Shown one piece after another: positions 7,133 to 15,912 of a DNA stretch of 64,000 nt. Origin of the DNA: DASSQJ01 sp963772645 (GTDB taxonomy: Bacteria; Actinomycetota; Actinomycetes; Actinomycetales; Dermatophilaceae); contig CAVYYD010000015.1 in the NCBI GenBank assembly GCA_963772645.1, positions 62,001-126,000 of the forward strand, read 5' to 3'. The notes under the pieces were generated by a model. It saw only the letters and a program-made list of their open reading frames with translations. It did no database searches and had not been told where the DNA came from. A program made the translations under genes and the position numbers. Each line of letters opens with the position of its first letter. Within the stretch, counting starts at the first letter, position 1.

Positions 7133-9052
7133 GTGTCATCCACCGGCGACGCCCTCATCGGTCGCACCCTCGACCGGCGCTACCGCGTCCGGTCGCGCAT
7201 CGCCGACGGCGGGATGGCCACGGTGTACCTGGCGCTCGACGAGCGGCTGGAGCGGGACGTCGCCCTCAAGGTGATGCGGGCCCACCTCGTGCACGACGAG
7301 AGCTTCGTCACCCGCTTCCAGCGGGAGGCCCGCTCCGCCGCCGCGCTCTCCCACCCCAACGTCGTCGCCGTCTACGACCAGGGCGAGGACGACGGGCACG
7401 TCTTCCTCGCGATGGAGTACGTCCCGGGCCAGACCCTGCGCGAGGTCCTCACCGAGCAGGGGGCGCTCTCCCCGCGCGCGACCCTCGACATCCTCGAGCC
7501 GCTGCTCCAGGCGCTCGACGAGGCGCACGGCAAGGGCCTGATCCACCGTGACGTCAAGCCCGAGAACGTCATCATCAGCGAGAACGGCACCGTCAAGGTC
7601 GCCGACTTCGGCCTGGCTCGCGCCATCTCGAGCCAGACCGTGACGAGCTCGTCGGGGATGCTCCTCGGCACCGTCGCCTACCTCTCCCCCGAGCAGGTCG
7701 AGCGGGGCGTCGCCGACGCCCGCTCCGACGTCTACGCCGCCGGCCTCGTCCTCTTCGAGATGCTCACCGGCACCAAGGCCTTCACCGGCGACACGCCCAT
7801 CCACGTGGCCTACCAGCACGTCCACGGCGGGGTCCCGGCGCCGTCGACCCGCCTCGACAGCGTCCCCACCGAACTCGACGACCTGGTCGCCGCGGCCACC
7901 TCCCGCGACCCCGACGAGCGCCCGCGCGACGCCGGGGCCTTCCTCGAGCTCGTCCGCCGGGTCCGGGATTCCCTGCCGCTGGAGGCGCTCGACGCCCGAC
8001 CCGCCGGGGCCGCCGCGGTCGCCGCGGCCGCCGTCCCCACGGCCACCGCCGCGCTGCCGGTCACCGGTCGGGGCGGCACCGGGGTGGCGACCCGCCCGCA
8101 CACCGACACCGCCGCGCTCACCGTGCCACCGGCCCCGCTCGAGGGGGTCGTCGTCACCGACGGGGGCCGCCCCCGCCGGCTGCGCCGCTGGTGGCCCTTC
8201 CTCGCCGGCGGCCTGGTGGTGCTGGCCCTGGTCGGGTGGTTCTTCCTCCTCGGCCCCGGCTCGATGGTCGCGGTTCCCGCCGTGCAGGGCCGCCCCCAGG
8301 ACCAGGCCGTCACCGCGCTGCAGCGGGCCGGCCTCGGCGCCGAGGTGCGGGAGGCCTTCTCCGAGGACGTCGCCAAGGGCACGGTGATGGGGGTCGACCC
8401 GTCGGTCGGCTCGCAGGTGCGCACGGGCAGCCAGGTCTCCCTCGTGGTGTCCAAGGGCCCCGAGCGCTACGCCGTCCCCCAGCTCGTCGGCTCCACCCGG
8501 GCCGAGGCCGAGAAGCGTCTCGCCGAGGCCACGCTCACCCTCGGCGAGGTCACGCAGGCCTACGACGAGAAGGTGCCCCAGGGCCAGGTCGTCTCCACCG
8601 ACCCGGCCGCCGGCACGAGCGTGAAGAAGGAGACAAAGGTCTCGCTCGTCGTCAGCAAGGGCCGCAAGCCGATCACCGTCCCGGACTGGACCGGCAAGGA
8701 CGCGACGAAGGCGGCCAAGGCCCTCTCCGACCTCGGGCTGTCGGTCGACGCCACCAAGCAGGAGAACAGCGACACCGTGGCCAAGGGCCAGGTGATCAGC
8801 CAGGACCCGGCCGGCGGCACGCTCTACCGCGGGGACACGGTCACGCTCGTGGTCTCCAAGGGCCCGGTGATGGTGGAGGTGCCGAACACCGTCGGCAAGC
8901 CGCTCGCCGAGGCGCAGCGGATCCTCGAGGGCGCCGGGTTCAAGGTGGCCGTCAAGAAGGCCCTCGGCGGGTTCTTCCGCACCGTGCGCTTCCAGGACCC
9001 GGACAGCGGTCGGGCGCCGAAGGGCAGCACGATCACCGTCACCATCGTCTGA
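7133..9052 (+). CDS. Stk1/PknB-type serine/threonine kinase with four PASTA domains
   Basis: A 639-residue membrane receptor kinase. Residues about 14-275 form the kinase: glycine loop RIADGGMATVYLA, lysine in VALKVM, catalytic loop HRDVKPENV near 138, DFGLA near 155, and LGTVAYLSPEQ in the activation segment. A low-complexity linker is followed by one membrane span near 353-375 (FLAGGLVVLALVGWFFLLG). Four extracellular PASTA repeats (to 639) start VPAVQGR, VPQLVGS, VPDWTGK and VPNTVGK. PASTA repeats bind peptidoglycan fragments. By position next to idsA and an Rv2175c homologue it corresponds to PknL, but as I recall mycobacterial PknL lacks the PASTA array. Start chosen from the -10 at 7121-7126. 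Confidence 0.94.
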   Translation: MSSTGDALIGRTLDRRYRVRSRIADGGMATVYLALDERLERDVALKVMRAHLVHDESFVTRFQREARSAAALSHPNVVAVYDQGEDDGHVFLAMEYVPGQTLREVLTEQGALSPRATLDILEPLLQALDEAHGKGLIHRDVKPENVIISENGTVKVADFGLARAISSQTVTSSSGMLLGTVAYLSPEQVERGVADARSDVYAAGLVLFEMLTGTKAFTGDTPIHVAYQHVHGGVPAPSTRLDSVPTELDDLVAAATSRDPDERPRDAGAFLELVRRVRDSLPLEALDARPAGAAAVAAAAVPTATAALPVTGRGGTGVATRPHTDTAALTVPPAPLEGVVVTDGGRPRRLRRWWPFLAGGLVVLALVGWFFLLGPGSMVAVPAVQGRPQDQAVTALQRAGLGAEVREAFSEDVAKGTVMGVDPSVGSQVRTGSQVSLVVSKGPERYAVPQLVGSTRAEAEKRLAEATLTLGEVTQAYDEKVPQGQVVSTDPAAGTSVKKETKVSLVVSKGRKPITVPDWTGKDATKAAKALSDLGLSVDATKQENSDTVAKGQVISQDPAGGTLYRGDTVTLVVSKGPVMVEVPNTVGKPLAEAQRILEGAGFKVAVKKALGGFFRTVRFQDPDSGRAPKGSTITVTIV

Positions 9053-9059
9053 GCCGCCG

Positions 9060-9986
9060 GTGACGCCTGCCGCCGGGGCCTCCCGGCTCGCCACCGGGCT
9101 GCTCGTCGCCGTCACCGCCGTCTGGGGGTCGACGTTCTTCCTCATCCGCGACCTCGTCGCGCACGTCCCGCCCGCCGACTTCCTCGCGGTCCGGTTCGGC
9201 ATCGCGGCGCTCGTCATGCTGCTGCTCTTCCGCCGCCAGACCCGCGCGCTGTCCCGCCGCGACCTGCGGGTCGGGGTCGTGCTCGGGGTCCTGTACGGCT
9301 GCGCCCAGGTGCTCCAGACGGTGGGCCTGCAGACGACCCACGCGTCGGTCTCCGGGTTCGTCACCGGCACCTACGTCGTCCTCACCCCGGTGCTCGGCGC
9401 GCTGGTCCTGCGCGACCGGGTGGGCAGGGTCACCTGGGCCGCCGTCGCGCTGGCGACGGCGGGCCTCGCGGTGCTCTCCCTCCAGGGGCTCGCGCTCGGC
9501 GTCGGCGAGACCCTGACGCTGGGCTCGGCGGTGCTCTACGCCGCGCACATCATCGCGCTCGGCCGGTGGTCCACCCCGTCCGCCGCGGTCGGTCTGGCGA
9601 CGGTGCAGGCGGGCGTCATCGCGGTCGTCGCGGGCCTCGCCGCGGTGCCCGGCGGCCTGAGCCTGCCGGCCACCGGCGGGCAGTGGGCCTCCCTGCTCTA
9701 CATGGCCCTGGTCGCCGGCGCTGCCGCGCTCTGGGCCCAGACCTGGGCCCAGGCGCACCTGACCGCCACCCGGGCCGCCATCGTGATGACCCTCGAGCCG
9801 GTCTTCGCGGCGCTGTTCGCCGTCCTCGCCGGGGGTGAGTCCCTCACCCTGCGGATGCTGATCGGTGGCGGGCTCGTCGTCGCCGCGATGTACCTGGTCG
9901 AGCTGCGCGGACCGGCATCCGAGCGCGACCCGCAGGCGAGCGCGCTCGAGGAGCCGCCGGTCGAGGCGCTCCACCACGACGTCTGA
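9060..9986 (+). CDS. EamA/DMT family permease
   Basis: A 308-residue hydrophobic protein with about ten membrane segments in two EamA repeats. The first repeat contains LLVAVTAVWGSTFFLIRDLV and FLAVRFGIAALVMLLLF. The second has the typical AIVMTLEPVFAALFAVLAGG and ends in a hydrophilic tail. DMT permeases export or import small metabolites, and the substrate cannot be told. It starts at a GTG 7 bp after the kinase stop, so the two are probably cotranscribed. Confidence 0.88.
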   Translation: MTPAAGASRLATGLLVAVTAVWGSTFFLIRDLVAHVPPADFLAVRFGIAALVMLLLFRRQTRALSRRDLRVGVVLGVLYGCAQVLQTVGLQTTHASVSGFVTGTYVVLTPVLGALVLRDRVGRVTWAAVALATAGLAVLSLQGLALGVGETLTLGSAVLYAAHIIALGRWSTPSAAVGLATVQAGVIAVVAGLAAVPGGLSLPATGGQWASLLYMALVAGAAALWAQTWAQAHLTATRAAIVMTLEPVFAALFAVLAGGESLTLRMLIGGGLVVAAMYLVELRGPASERDPQASALEEPPVEALHHDV

Positions 9987-10006
9987 CCGGGTGGGCCCGG
10001 CCGGGG

Positions 10007-11056
10007 TCAGCGACCGGCGAGGACGGCGCGCGCGGCGTCCACCGCGGCGTCGGTGCCGGCGTCGTCGACGTCGAGGTGCCAGACGGCCCGCACCCGGGCC
10101 GGACCGACGGCGTAGGTGCGCACCCCGTGCGCCGTGAAGGCCTCGACGACGGCTGCGCTCGTCAGCCCGACCGCGCCGACGTCGAGGACGACGATGTTGG
10201 TCGCGACCGCCGCCGGGTCCACGACCCCGGGAGCCACCTCGGCGCACGCCTGGGCGAACCGCCGGGCCCGCGCGTGGTCCTCGGCCAGCCGCTCGACGTG
10301 GTGGTCCAGGGCGTGCAGGCCGGCCGCAGCGAGCACCCCCACCTGCCGCATCCCGGCCCCGTAGCGCTTGCGCCAGACCCGGGCCTGCGCGATGACGTCG
10401 GAGGCTCCGACGAGCACCGACCCCACCGGGGCACCCAGCCCCTTGGACAGGCAGACCGAGACCGTGTCGAACTGCCGACCGTAGGCGTCCAGGCCCACGC
10501 CGGAGGCGACGTGGGCGTTCCACAGCCGGGCGCCGTCGAGGTGCATCCGCACCCCGACTGCCGACGTCGCGGCGCGCAGCGCCTCGATGGCCGGCAGCGG
10601 CTGGATCGTGCCCCCGCCGAAGTTGTGGGTGTTCTCGACGACGACGAGCGCGGTCTCGACCTGGTACGGCCCGGCCCCGGTGGTGACCATCGGCAGCACG
10701 GCGCCGGGGTCGAGCAGGCCGCCCTCGGAGCGCCAGGTGCGGGTGGTGATCCCCGAGAAGACGGCCGCGGCCCCCATCTCGGCCCGCACCACGTGCGCCT
10801 GCTCGTCGGCGAGCAGCTCCTTGCCGGGCGGGACGTGCATCCGGACCCCGAGCTGGTTGGCCAGCGAGCCGGTGGGCGTGAACAGGCCGGCCTCGTGGCC
10901 CAGCATCCCGGCGACCCGCTCCTCGAGCGCCCGGACGGTGGGGTCCTCGCCGAAGACGTCGTCACCGACCTCCGCGTCGGCCATCGCCCGGCGCATCGCG
11001 GCCGTGGGGCGGGTCAGGGTGTCGGACAGCAGGTCCGCGGCGAAGCGCTGGGTCAC
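10007..11056 (-). CDS. ltaE: Low-specificity L-threonine aldolase-like protein
   Basis: A PLP enzyme of fold type I, 349 residues, that splits threonine or allo-threonine into glycine and acetaldehyde. Visible features are SDTLTRPTAAMRRAMADAEV, the conserved VGDDVFGEDPTVRALEE, ENTHNFGGGTI, the PLP aspartate region HLDGARLWNA, and the PLP lysine in CLSKGLGAPVGSVLVG. Length is normal. The GTG start follows the DAHP synthase stop by one base, which makes it the last gene of a five-gene leftward unit. Confidence 0.9.
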   Translation of the reverse strand: MTQRFAADLLSDTLTRPTAAMRRAMADAEVGDDVFGEDPTVRALEERVAGMLGHEAGLFTPTGSLANQLGVRMHVPPGKELLADEQAHVVRAEMGAAAVFSGITTRTWRSEGGLLDPGAVLPMVTTGAGPYQVETALVVVENTHNFGGGTIQPLPAIEALRAATSAVGVRMHLDGARLWNAHVASGVGLDAYGRQFDTVSVCLSKGLGAPVGSVLVGASDVIAQARVWRKRYGAGMRQVGVLAAAGLHALDHHVERLAEDHARARRFAQACAEVAPGVVDPAAVATNIVVLDVGAVGLTSAAVVEAFTAHGVRTYAVGPARVRAVWHLDVDDAGTDAAVDAARAVLAGR

Positions 11057-11057
11057 G

Positions 11058-12410
11058 TCAGTCCTGGGTGAGCATCTCGGCGACGAGGAACGCGAGCTCG
11101 AGGCTCTGCTGGTGGTTCAGCCGCGGGTCGCACACCGACTCGTACCGGGTGCCGAGGTCGGCGTCCAGGATCTTCTCCGAGCCACCGAGGCACTCGGTGA
11201 CGTCGTTGCCGGTGAGCTCGACGTGGATGCCGCCGGGGTAGGTGCCCAGGCCGCGGTGCACCTCGAAGAAGCCGCGGACCTCCTCGACGACGTCGTCGAA
11301 GTCACGGGTCTTGAACCCGGACGCGGACGAGAAGGTGTTGCCGTGCATCGGGTCGCAGACCCAGACCACCTGGGCGCCCGAGGCGGCGACCTTCTCGACG
11401 ATCCCGGGCAGCGCCTCGCGGACCCGGCCCGCCCCCATCCGGGTGATGAACGTCAGCCGGCCGGGGCTGCGGTCGGGGTCGACGACGTCGATGAGGCGCA
11501 GCAGGTCGTCGACGTCGGCGTCCGCCGACACCTTGACGCCGACCGGGTTGCGGACCCGGGCGACGAAGTCGACGTGGGCGCCGTCGACGTCCCGGGTCCG
11601 CTCGCCGACCCAGATGAAGTGCCCGCTCGTGTCGTAGAGGTTCCCGGTGCGGGAGTCCACCCGGGTCAGCGGACGCTCGTAGTCCAGGACCAGCGCCTCG
11701 TGCGCCGAGAAGAACTCGGTGGTGCGCATCGCCTCGAAGTCGGCCCCGCACGCGGACATGAACCGCATCGCCTTGTCGATGTCGCGGGCGAGGCGCTCGT
11801 AGCGGGCGTTCGCGGAGTTGGCGACGAACCCCTTGTTCCAGTCGTGGACGTGGCGTAGGTCGGCGAACCCGCCGGTGGTGAAGGCCCGGACCAGGTTGAG
11901 CGTGGCGCTGCTGCGGTGGTAGGCGTGGACGAGCCGCTGGGGGTCCGGACGCCGGGCCTGCGCGGTGAACTCGAAGTCGTTGACCATGTCGCCGCGGTAG
12001 GCCGGCAACGTGACGCCCTCGCGGGTCTCGTCCTCGCTCGAGCGCGGCTTGGCGTACTGGCCGGCCATCCGCCCGACCTTGACCACCGGCATCGACGCGC
12101 CGTAGGTCAGGACCGCGGCCATCTGGAGGATCGTCTTGACCCGGTCGCGGATGTTGTCCGCGGTCGCCGAGACGAAGGTCTCGGCGCAGTCCCCGCCCTG
12201 GAGCACGAACGCCTCGCCGCGGGAGACCGCGGCCATCCGCTCGCGCAGGACGTCGCACTCCCCGGCGAAGACGAGCGGGGGGTAGGTCGCCAGGGTGCCC
12301 ACGGCCTCGTCGAGGGCGGCGCGGTCGGGCCAGGCCGGCTGCTGGGCGGCGGGCAGGTCGGCACCGGCGGCGAGCCGCTGGAGGGGGTCGGGGACCGTGG
12401 TCGAGCTCAC
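11058..12410 (-). CDS. aroG: Class II 3-deoxy-7-phosphoheptulonate synthase
   Basis: This enzyme makes DAHP from phosphoenolpyruvate and erythrose 4-phosphate, the first step of aromatic amino acid synthesis. The 450-residue length and motifs are those of the class II (plant and actinobacterial) type: GEAFVLQGGDCAETF, RMAGQYAKPRS, LPAYRGDMVND, WVCDPMHGNTF, GGIHVELTGNDVTECLGG. Translation starts at a GTG at 12410 that overlaps the response regulator stop by four bases, so it is translationally coupled to a two-component system. It is one base from the aldolase gene downstream. Confidence 0.95.
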   Translation of the reverse strand: MSSTTVPDPLQRLAAGADLPAAQQPAWPDRAALDEAVGTLATYPPLVFAGECDVLRERMAAVSRGEAFVLQGGDCAETFVSATADNIRDRVKTILQMAAVLTYGASMPVVKVGRMAGQYAKPRSSEDETREGVTLPAYRGDMVNDFEFTAQARRPDPQRLVHAYHRSSATLNLVRAFTTGGFADLRHVHDWNKGFVANSANARYERLARDIDKAMRFMSACGADFEAMRTTEFFSAHEALVLDYERPLTRVDSRTGNLYDTSGHFIWVGERTRDVDGAHVDFVARVRNPVGVKVSADADVDDLLRLIDVVDPDRSPGRLTFITRMGAGRVREALPGIVEKVAASGAQVVWVCDPMHGNTFSSASGFKTRDFDDVVEEVRGFFEVHRGLGTYPGGIHVELTGNDVTECLGGSEKILDADLGTRYESVCDPRLNHQQSLELAFLVAEMLTQD

Positions 12411-13177
12411 CCGAAGAGGATAGGTCGGTGCCCGCTCCGCGAGACACCGGGCCCGGATGGCGGAAGGGTGGCCCCGGTCGCGGGTGCCCCGTCCTCGGCC
12501 TCGAGCCCGTGCGCGAGCGCGAACCGGACGAGCTCGACCCGGTTGTGCAGGTGCAGCTTGCCGAGGGTGTTCTGCACGTGGTTCTGCACCGTCCGGTGCG
12601 AGAGGACGAGCTGGGCGGCGATGTCCTTGTACGACATCCCGGTGGCGACCAGGCGCAGCACCTCGGTCTCGCGGGCGGTGAGCTCGGGGATCGGGCGGTC
12701 GGCCGCGGTGCCGGGAGGCGCCGACGCCGGCTCGGCCGCCATCCGCCGGAACTCCCCGAGGACGAGCCCGGCCAGCCCCGGGGTGAACACCGCCTCCCCC
12801 CGCGCGGTGGCCAGCACCGCCTCGACGATCTGCGCCGGCGACGCCGACTTCACGAGGTAGCCGGTCGCCCCGGCCTTGATCGCGGCGAGCACGTCGTGCT
12901 GCTCGCCGCTCGCCGAGAGGATGAGCACCCGCGTCGGCAGGTCACCGAGGGCCCGGCAGACCTCGTCGCCGCGCATCCCCGGGAGGTTGAGGTCGAGGAC
13001 GAGGACGTCGGGGGTGGTCGCCCGCGTCCGCCGCACCGCCGCCGGTCCGTCGGCCGCCGTGGCGACCACCCGGATGCCGTGGCCGACGAGGTCGCGCTCG
13101 AGAGCGCCGAGCCAGAGCGGGTGGTCGTCGGCGACGAGCACGGTGGGGGCGGGCCGGCCGCTCTCGGGCTCGGTCAT
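12407..13177 (-). CDS. LuxR-family response regulator
   Basis: A 256-residue NarL/LuxR-type regulator. The receiver domain has the acidic pair in VLVADDHPLWLGALE, the phosphoacceptor in DVLVLDLNLPGMRGDEV, and a conserved lysine in GATGYLVKSASPAQIVEAV. The C-terminal helix-turn-helix is ELTARETEVLRLVATGMSYK followed by HRTVQNHVQNTLGKL. It overlaps the kinase gene upstream by four bases and the DAHP synthase gene downstream by four bases. The ATG at 13177 is the first codon that gives a normal receiver N-terminus. Target promoters are unknown. Confidence 0.94.
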   Translation of the reverse strand: MTEPESGRPAPTVLVADDHPLWLGALERDLVGHGIRVVATAADGPAAVRRTRATTPDVLVLDLNLPGMRGDEVCRALGDLPTRVLILSASGEQHDVLAAIKAGATGYLVKSASPAQIVEAVLATARGEAVFTPGLAGLVLGEFRRMAAEPASAPPGTAADRPIPELTARETEVLRLVATGMSYKDIAAQLVLSHRTVQNHVQNTLGKLHLHNRVELVRFALAHGLEAEDGAPATGATLPPSGPGVSRSGHRPILFG

Positions 13178-14355
13178 CGTCGCTCCTGGGGTCGGCGGGG
13201 CACGGTGAGGCGCACCGTGCATCCTGCCCCGGGCCGGGTCTGCCAGGTGGCCGAACCGCCGAGGTCCTCGACCCGCCCCCGGATCGAGCGGCTCACCCCC
13301 ATCCGTCCCCGTCGTGCCGCGGAGAGCAGGTCCGCGGGGTCGGCGCCGACGCCGTCGTCGCGCACCGTGAGGTCGACCCCGCTCGGGTCACCCTCGAGGA
13401 GCACCCAGGCGCGGGCGCGCTCGCCGGCGTGCCGCTCGACGTTGTCGAGGACGGCGCCCAGCGCCGCCCCGAGCTCGCGGGCGACGACGGGGTCGACGAG
13501 GACCGGGTCGGCCGGCACCGCGACCGACACCCGCGGCCGCTCGAGCGCGGTGACCACCAGCCGCAGGTCCACCTCCGCCCCCGGGGTGCCGTGCAGGTCG
13601 ATCGGCTCCAGCCCCGGCGCCCCGGCGCCGGAGACGAACCGGCGCAGCGTCCGCTCCTGCTCCGCGGCGAGGTCGGCCAGCTCGGCCCCGGCCGGCCCGA
13701 GCTCGGCCCCGCGGCGGTGGATGTAGGCCAGCGACTGCAGGACCCCGTCATGGACGACCCGGGCGATGCGTTCCCGCTCGGCCAGTCGCTCCCGCTCGGT
13801 GAGGACCTGCTCCTCCCGGGCCAGCCCGGTGCGCGCGAGGTCGACCGCGAGGCCGATGAGCCCACCGAGCAGGACGAGCAGGACGATGTTGTGCACGGTC
13901 CCCTGGGTCGGCCGCCCGAGCACGACGACGAGGTCGGCCGCGGCCACCGCACCGGCGGTGAGCAGGCCGCCCCGGGCGCCGGCGACGACCGCCGCGCCGG
14001 CCACCGGCCCGGCCGCCCACAGCGTGGGGATCGTGAACTGCCCTGCCGCGATGACGTCCGGCCGCTCGACGAGGAGGGTCGCGAGGATGCCGAGCACGGC
14101 GACCGCGGCCTCGGCGAGGACCACCGCGAGGGTGCGCCGGCGGACCCGCAGGAGCCCGAGCGACCACGCCAGCATGACGCCGAGGACGAGCGCTGCCAGC
14201 CACGGCCGGGTCATCTCCTCGTGCCGCCCCCACGCCAGCCACGCGGCGTAGACGGCCGCGATCGGCCGGAAGACGTCGAGGCCGCGGTGGAAGGAGTCGA
14301 CGAGAACCGGCTCGCGCCGCCCGGTGCGCTCCGAGCGGGGCCCGAGGACCCCCAT
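13174..14355 (-). CDS. MacS/DesK-type sensor histidine kinase
   Basis: A 393-residue sensor. The N-terminal half has about five or six membrane segments (for example WLAALVLGVMLAWSLGLL and IVLLVLLGGLIGLAVDL). A HisKA_3 dimerisation helix follows with the phosphoacceptor in RERIARVVHDGVLQSLAYIH. The ATPase domain shows LGAVLDNVERHAGE (N box) and DDGVGADPADL with RRGRMGVSRSIRGRVEDLGG. With almost no extracytoplasmic loop it probably senses membrane state. It is upstream of, and overlaps by four bases, its response regulator. The start at 14355 leaves 8 bp to the acyltransferase stop. Confidence 0.92.
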   Translation of the reverse strand: MGVLGPRSERTGRREPVLVDSFHRGLDVFRPIAAVYAAWLAWGRHEEMTRPWLAALVLGVMLAWSLGLLRVRRRTLAVVLAEAAVAVLGILATLLVERPDVIAAGQFTIPTLWAAGPVAGAAVVAGARGGLLTAGAVAAADLVVVLGRPTQGTVHNIVLLVLLGGLIGLAVDLARTGLAREEQVLTERERLAERERIARVVHDGVLQSLAYIHRRGAELGPAGAELADLAAEQERTLRRFVSGAGAPGLEPIDLHGTPGAEVDLRLVVTALERPRVSVAVPADPVLVDPVVARELGAALGAVLDNVERHAGERARAWVLLEGDPSGVDLTVRDDGVGADPADLLSAARRGRMGVSRSIRGRVEDLGGSATWQTRPGAGCTVRLTVPRRPQERR

Positions 14356-14363
14356 CCGAGGGC

Positions 14364-15176
14364 TCAGCTGGCCCGGCGCTCGGGCTCGGGGCGCTCGGCC
14401 GGGCCGAGCCCGTCGGCGTCGAGGGCGGCCTCGAGCTCGTCGGCGGCCCGACCCGGCAGCGCGGCCTCGGCGGCCTCGCGCAGCCGGTTGCGCCGCTCGC
14501 GGGCGAGCCGCTCCTTCATCGCCGTGGCGTACATGTCGACGTACTCCTGGCCGGAGAGCTCCATCAGCGCGTACATGATCTCGTCGGTGATCGAGCGCAG
14601 GACGAAGCGGTCGCCCTCCATCCCCTCGTACCGGGAGAAGTCCAGCGGGGTGCCGATGCGCACCCCGATCCGCACCAGGTGCGGGATCTTGGTGCCCGTC
14701 GGCTGGGCCTTGTCGGTGTCGATCATGGCGACCGGGATGACCGGCACACCCGCCTCGAGCGCCATCCGGGCGACGCCGGTGCGGCCCTTGTAGAGGCGGC
14801 CGTCGGGGCTGCGGGTGCCCTCGGGGTAGAGGCCGAGCAGCTCGCCGCGGCCGAGGACCTTGAGGCCGGAGCGCAGGGCCGCCTCGCTCGCCCGCCCGCC
14901 GGAGCGGTCGATCGGCAGCTGGCCGACCCCCCTGAAGAACCACGCGGTGAGCCGGCCCTTGAGGCCACCACCGGTGAAGTAGTCGGACTTGGCGAGGAAG
15001 GTCATCCGCCGCGGGACGAGCAGCGGCAGGAAGATCGAGTCGGAGAACGAGAGGTGGTTGCTGGCGAAGATCGCGGCACCGGTCTCGGGGATGTTCTCCT
15101 CCCCCTCGGCCCACGGGCGGAACAGCAGGCGCAGGATCGGCCCGAGGACGACCGTCTTCAGCACCCAGTAGAACAC
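14364..15176 (-). CDS. 1-acyl-sn-glycerol-3-phosphate acyltransferase family protein
   Basis: A 270-residue PlsC-like enzyme that acylates lysophosphatidate or a related acceptor at the membrane. It shows the acyltransferase box FASNHLSFSDSIFLPLL (H-X4-D), the acceptor motif GLYPEGTRSPDGRLYKGRTG, and a downstream VPVIPVAMIDT. The N-terminus FYWVLKTVVLGPILRLLFRP is a membrane anchor. The GTG at 15176 has the ribosome site AAGGGTGG before it and a -10 (TAGGCT, complement of 15205-15210) further up. It heads the leftward operon with the two-component pair and DAHP synthase. Confidence 0.9.
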   Translation of the reverse strand: MFYWVLKTVVLGPILRLLFRPWAEGEENIPETGAAIFASNHLSFSDSIFLPLLVPRRMTFLAKSDYFTGGGLKGRLTAWFFRGVGQLPIDRSGGRASEAALRSGLKVLGRGELLGLYPEGTRSPDGRLYKGRTGVARMALEAGVPVIPVAMIDTDKAQPTGTKIPHLVRIGVRIGTPLDFSRYEGMEGDRFVLRSITDEIMYALMELSGQEYVDMYATAMKERLARERRNRLREAAEAALPGRAADELEAALDADGLGPAERPEPERRAS

Positions 15177-15204
15177 CGGACCACCCTTCTGCGCGTGTGG
15201 GCCG

Positions 15205-15210
15205 AGCCTA
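15205..15210 (-). promoter_or_regulatory. -10 element for the acyltransferase-two-component-aroG operon
   Basis: Reading leftward, TAGGCT lies 28 bp upstream of the acyltransferase GTG, leaving a short leader with a purine-rich ribosome site. No second clear promoter is visible between the operon genes. Confidence 0.45.
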
Positions 15211-15285
15211 GTGCACCGATGACCGGTGCCGGAGGGACCCGCCCCCGTGCGAAGATCGTGGATAGACGACCCGGAGGAGCACTGG

Positions 15286-15900
15286 GTGACCGACCGGCCC
15301 GGCGAGATGGACGAACGCGACGTGGACGCACGGTTCGCGTCGATCGTCGCCGCCTGGGACGGGCCGCTGCCCACCGTCACCGAGGGCGGCACCGAGCCCG
15401 GTGACCACGGCAGCACCCCCGGCGCCGACGGGGACGCGACCGGTGAGCACGGCGCCCGCGGTGACCACGGCGATCGGCCGGTGACCTCCGACCCTCCGGC
15501 CGCGCCGGAGCGTCCGCCCTGGGTGAACCCGAGCCCGCTCGAGATCGTCCTGCCCGCCTCGACCTGGCGCGCCCCGACCACCCCGACCGACCCCGGCGCA
15601 CCGCCGGCCGGCGGCACCGCCGGCACCGCCGGCGACGACGACGCCGGCGACCCCGGCGACCACTTCGAGCCGCCCCCGGTGAGCCTGCCACCGCAGGAGG
15701 ACCTGCACTTCTGGGGTGCCGTCGCGGGCCTGGTCGCCGGCCCGCTCCTGCTGCTCTACGTCGCGATGGCCCGGCCGTTCCACAGCGACCGGTGGTTCCT
15801 GGGCGGGGTCCTGCTCTCGCTCACCGGTTTCGGGCTGCTCGTGCTGCGCCAGCCACGCCACCGCGACCCCACCGACGGCGACGACGGCGCGCGCGTCTGA
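15286..15900 (+). CDS. Hypothetical membrane protein with acidic N-terminal region
   Basis: A 204-residue protein whose first 130 residues are rich in Asp, Gly, Pro and His (GDHGSTPGADGDATGEHG and similar stretches). Two membrane segments follow near the C-terminus (FWGAVAGLVAGPLLLLYVAM and FLGGVLLSLTGFGLLVL) and then a short basic tail. The GTG at 15286 was chosen because GGAGGAGC lies 6 nt upstream. A longer frame from 15226 lacks such a site. Proteins of this shape are common in Micrococcales next to the acyltransferase gene. Function is unknown. Confidence 0.75.
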   Translation: MTDRPGEMDERDVDARFASIVAAWDGPLPTVTEGGTEPGDHGSTPGADGDATGEHGARGDHGDRPVTSDPPAAPERPPWVNPSPLEIVLPASTWRAPTTPTDPGAPPAGGTAGTAGDDDAGDPGDHFEPPPVSLPPQEDLHFWGAVAGLVAGPLLLLYVAMARPFHSDRWFLGGVLLSLTGFGLLVLRQPRHRDPTDGDDGARV

Positions 15901-15912
15901 GCCGGGTGCGCG

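Noticed and set aside
7136..9370. A 744-residue open frame antisense to the PASTA kinase, and similar long antisense frames at 18103-21906, 31933-33579 and 34238-36802.
   Set aside because: They are long only because GC-rich codon use leaves few stops on the other strand. They are rich in Gly, Arg, Asp and Glu, lack any conserved motif, and lie opposite clear genes.
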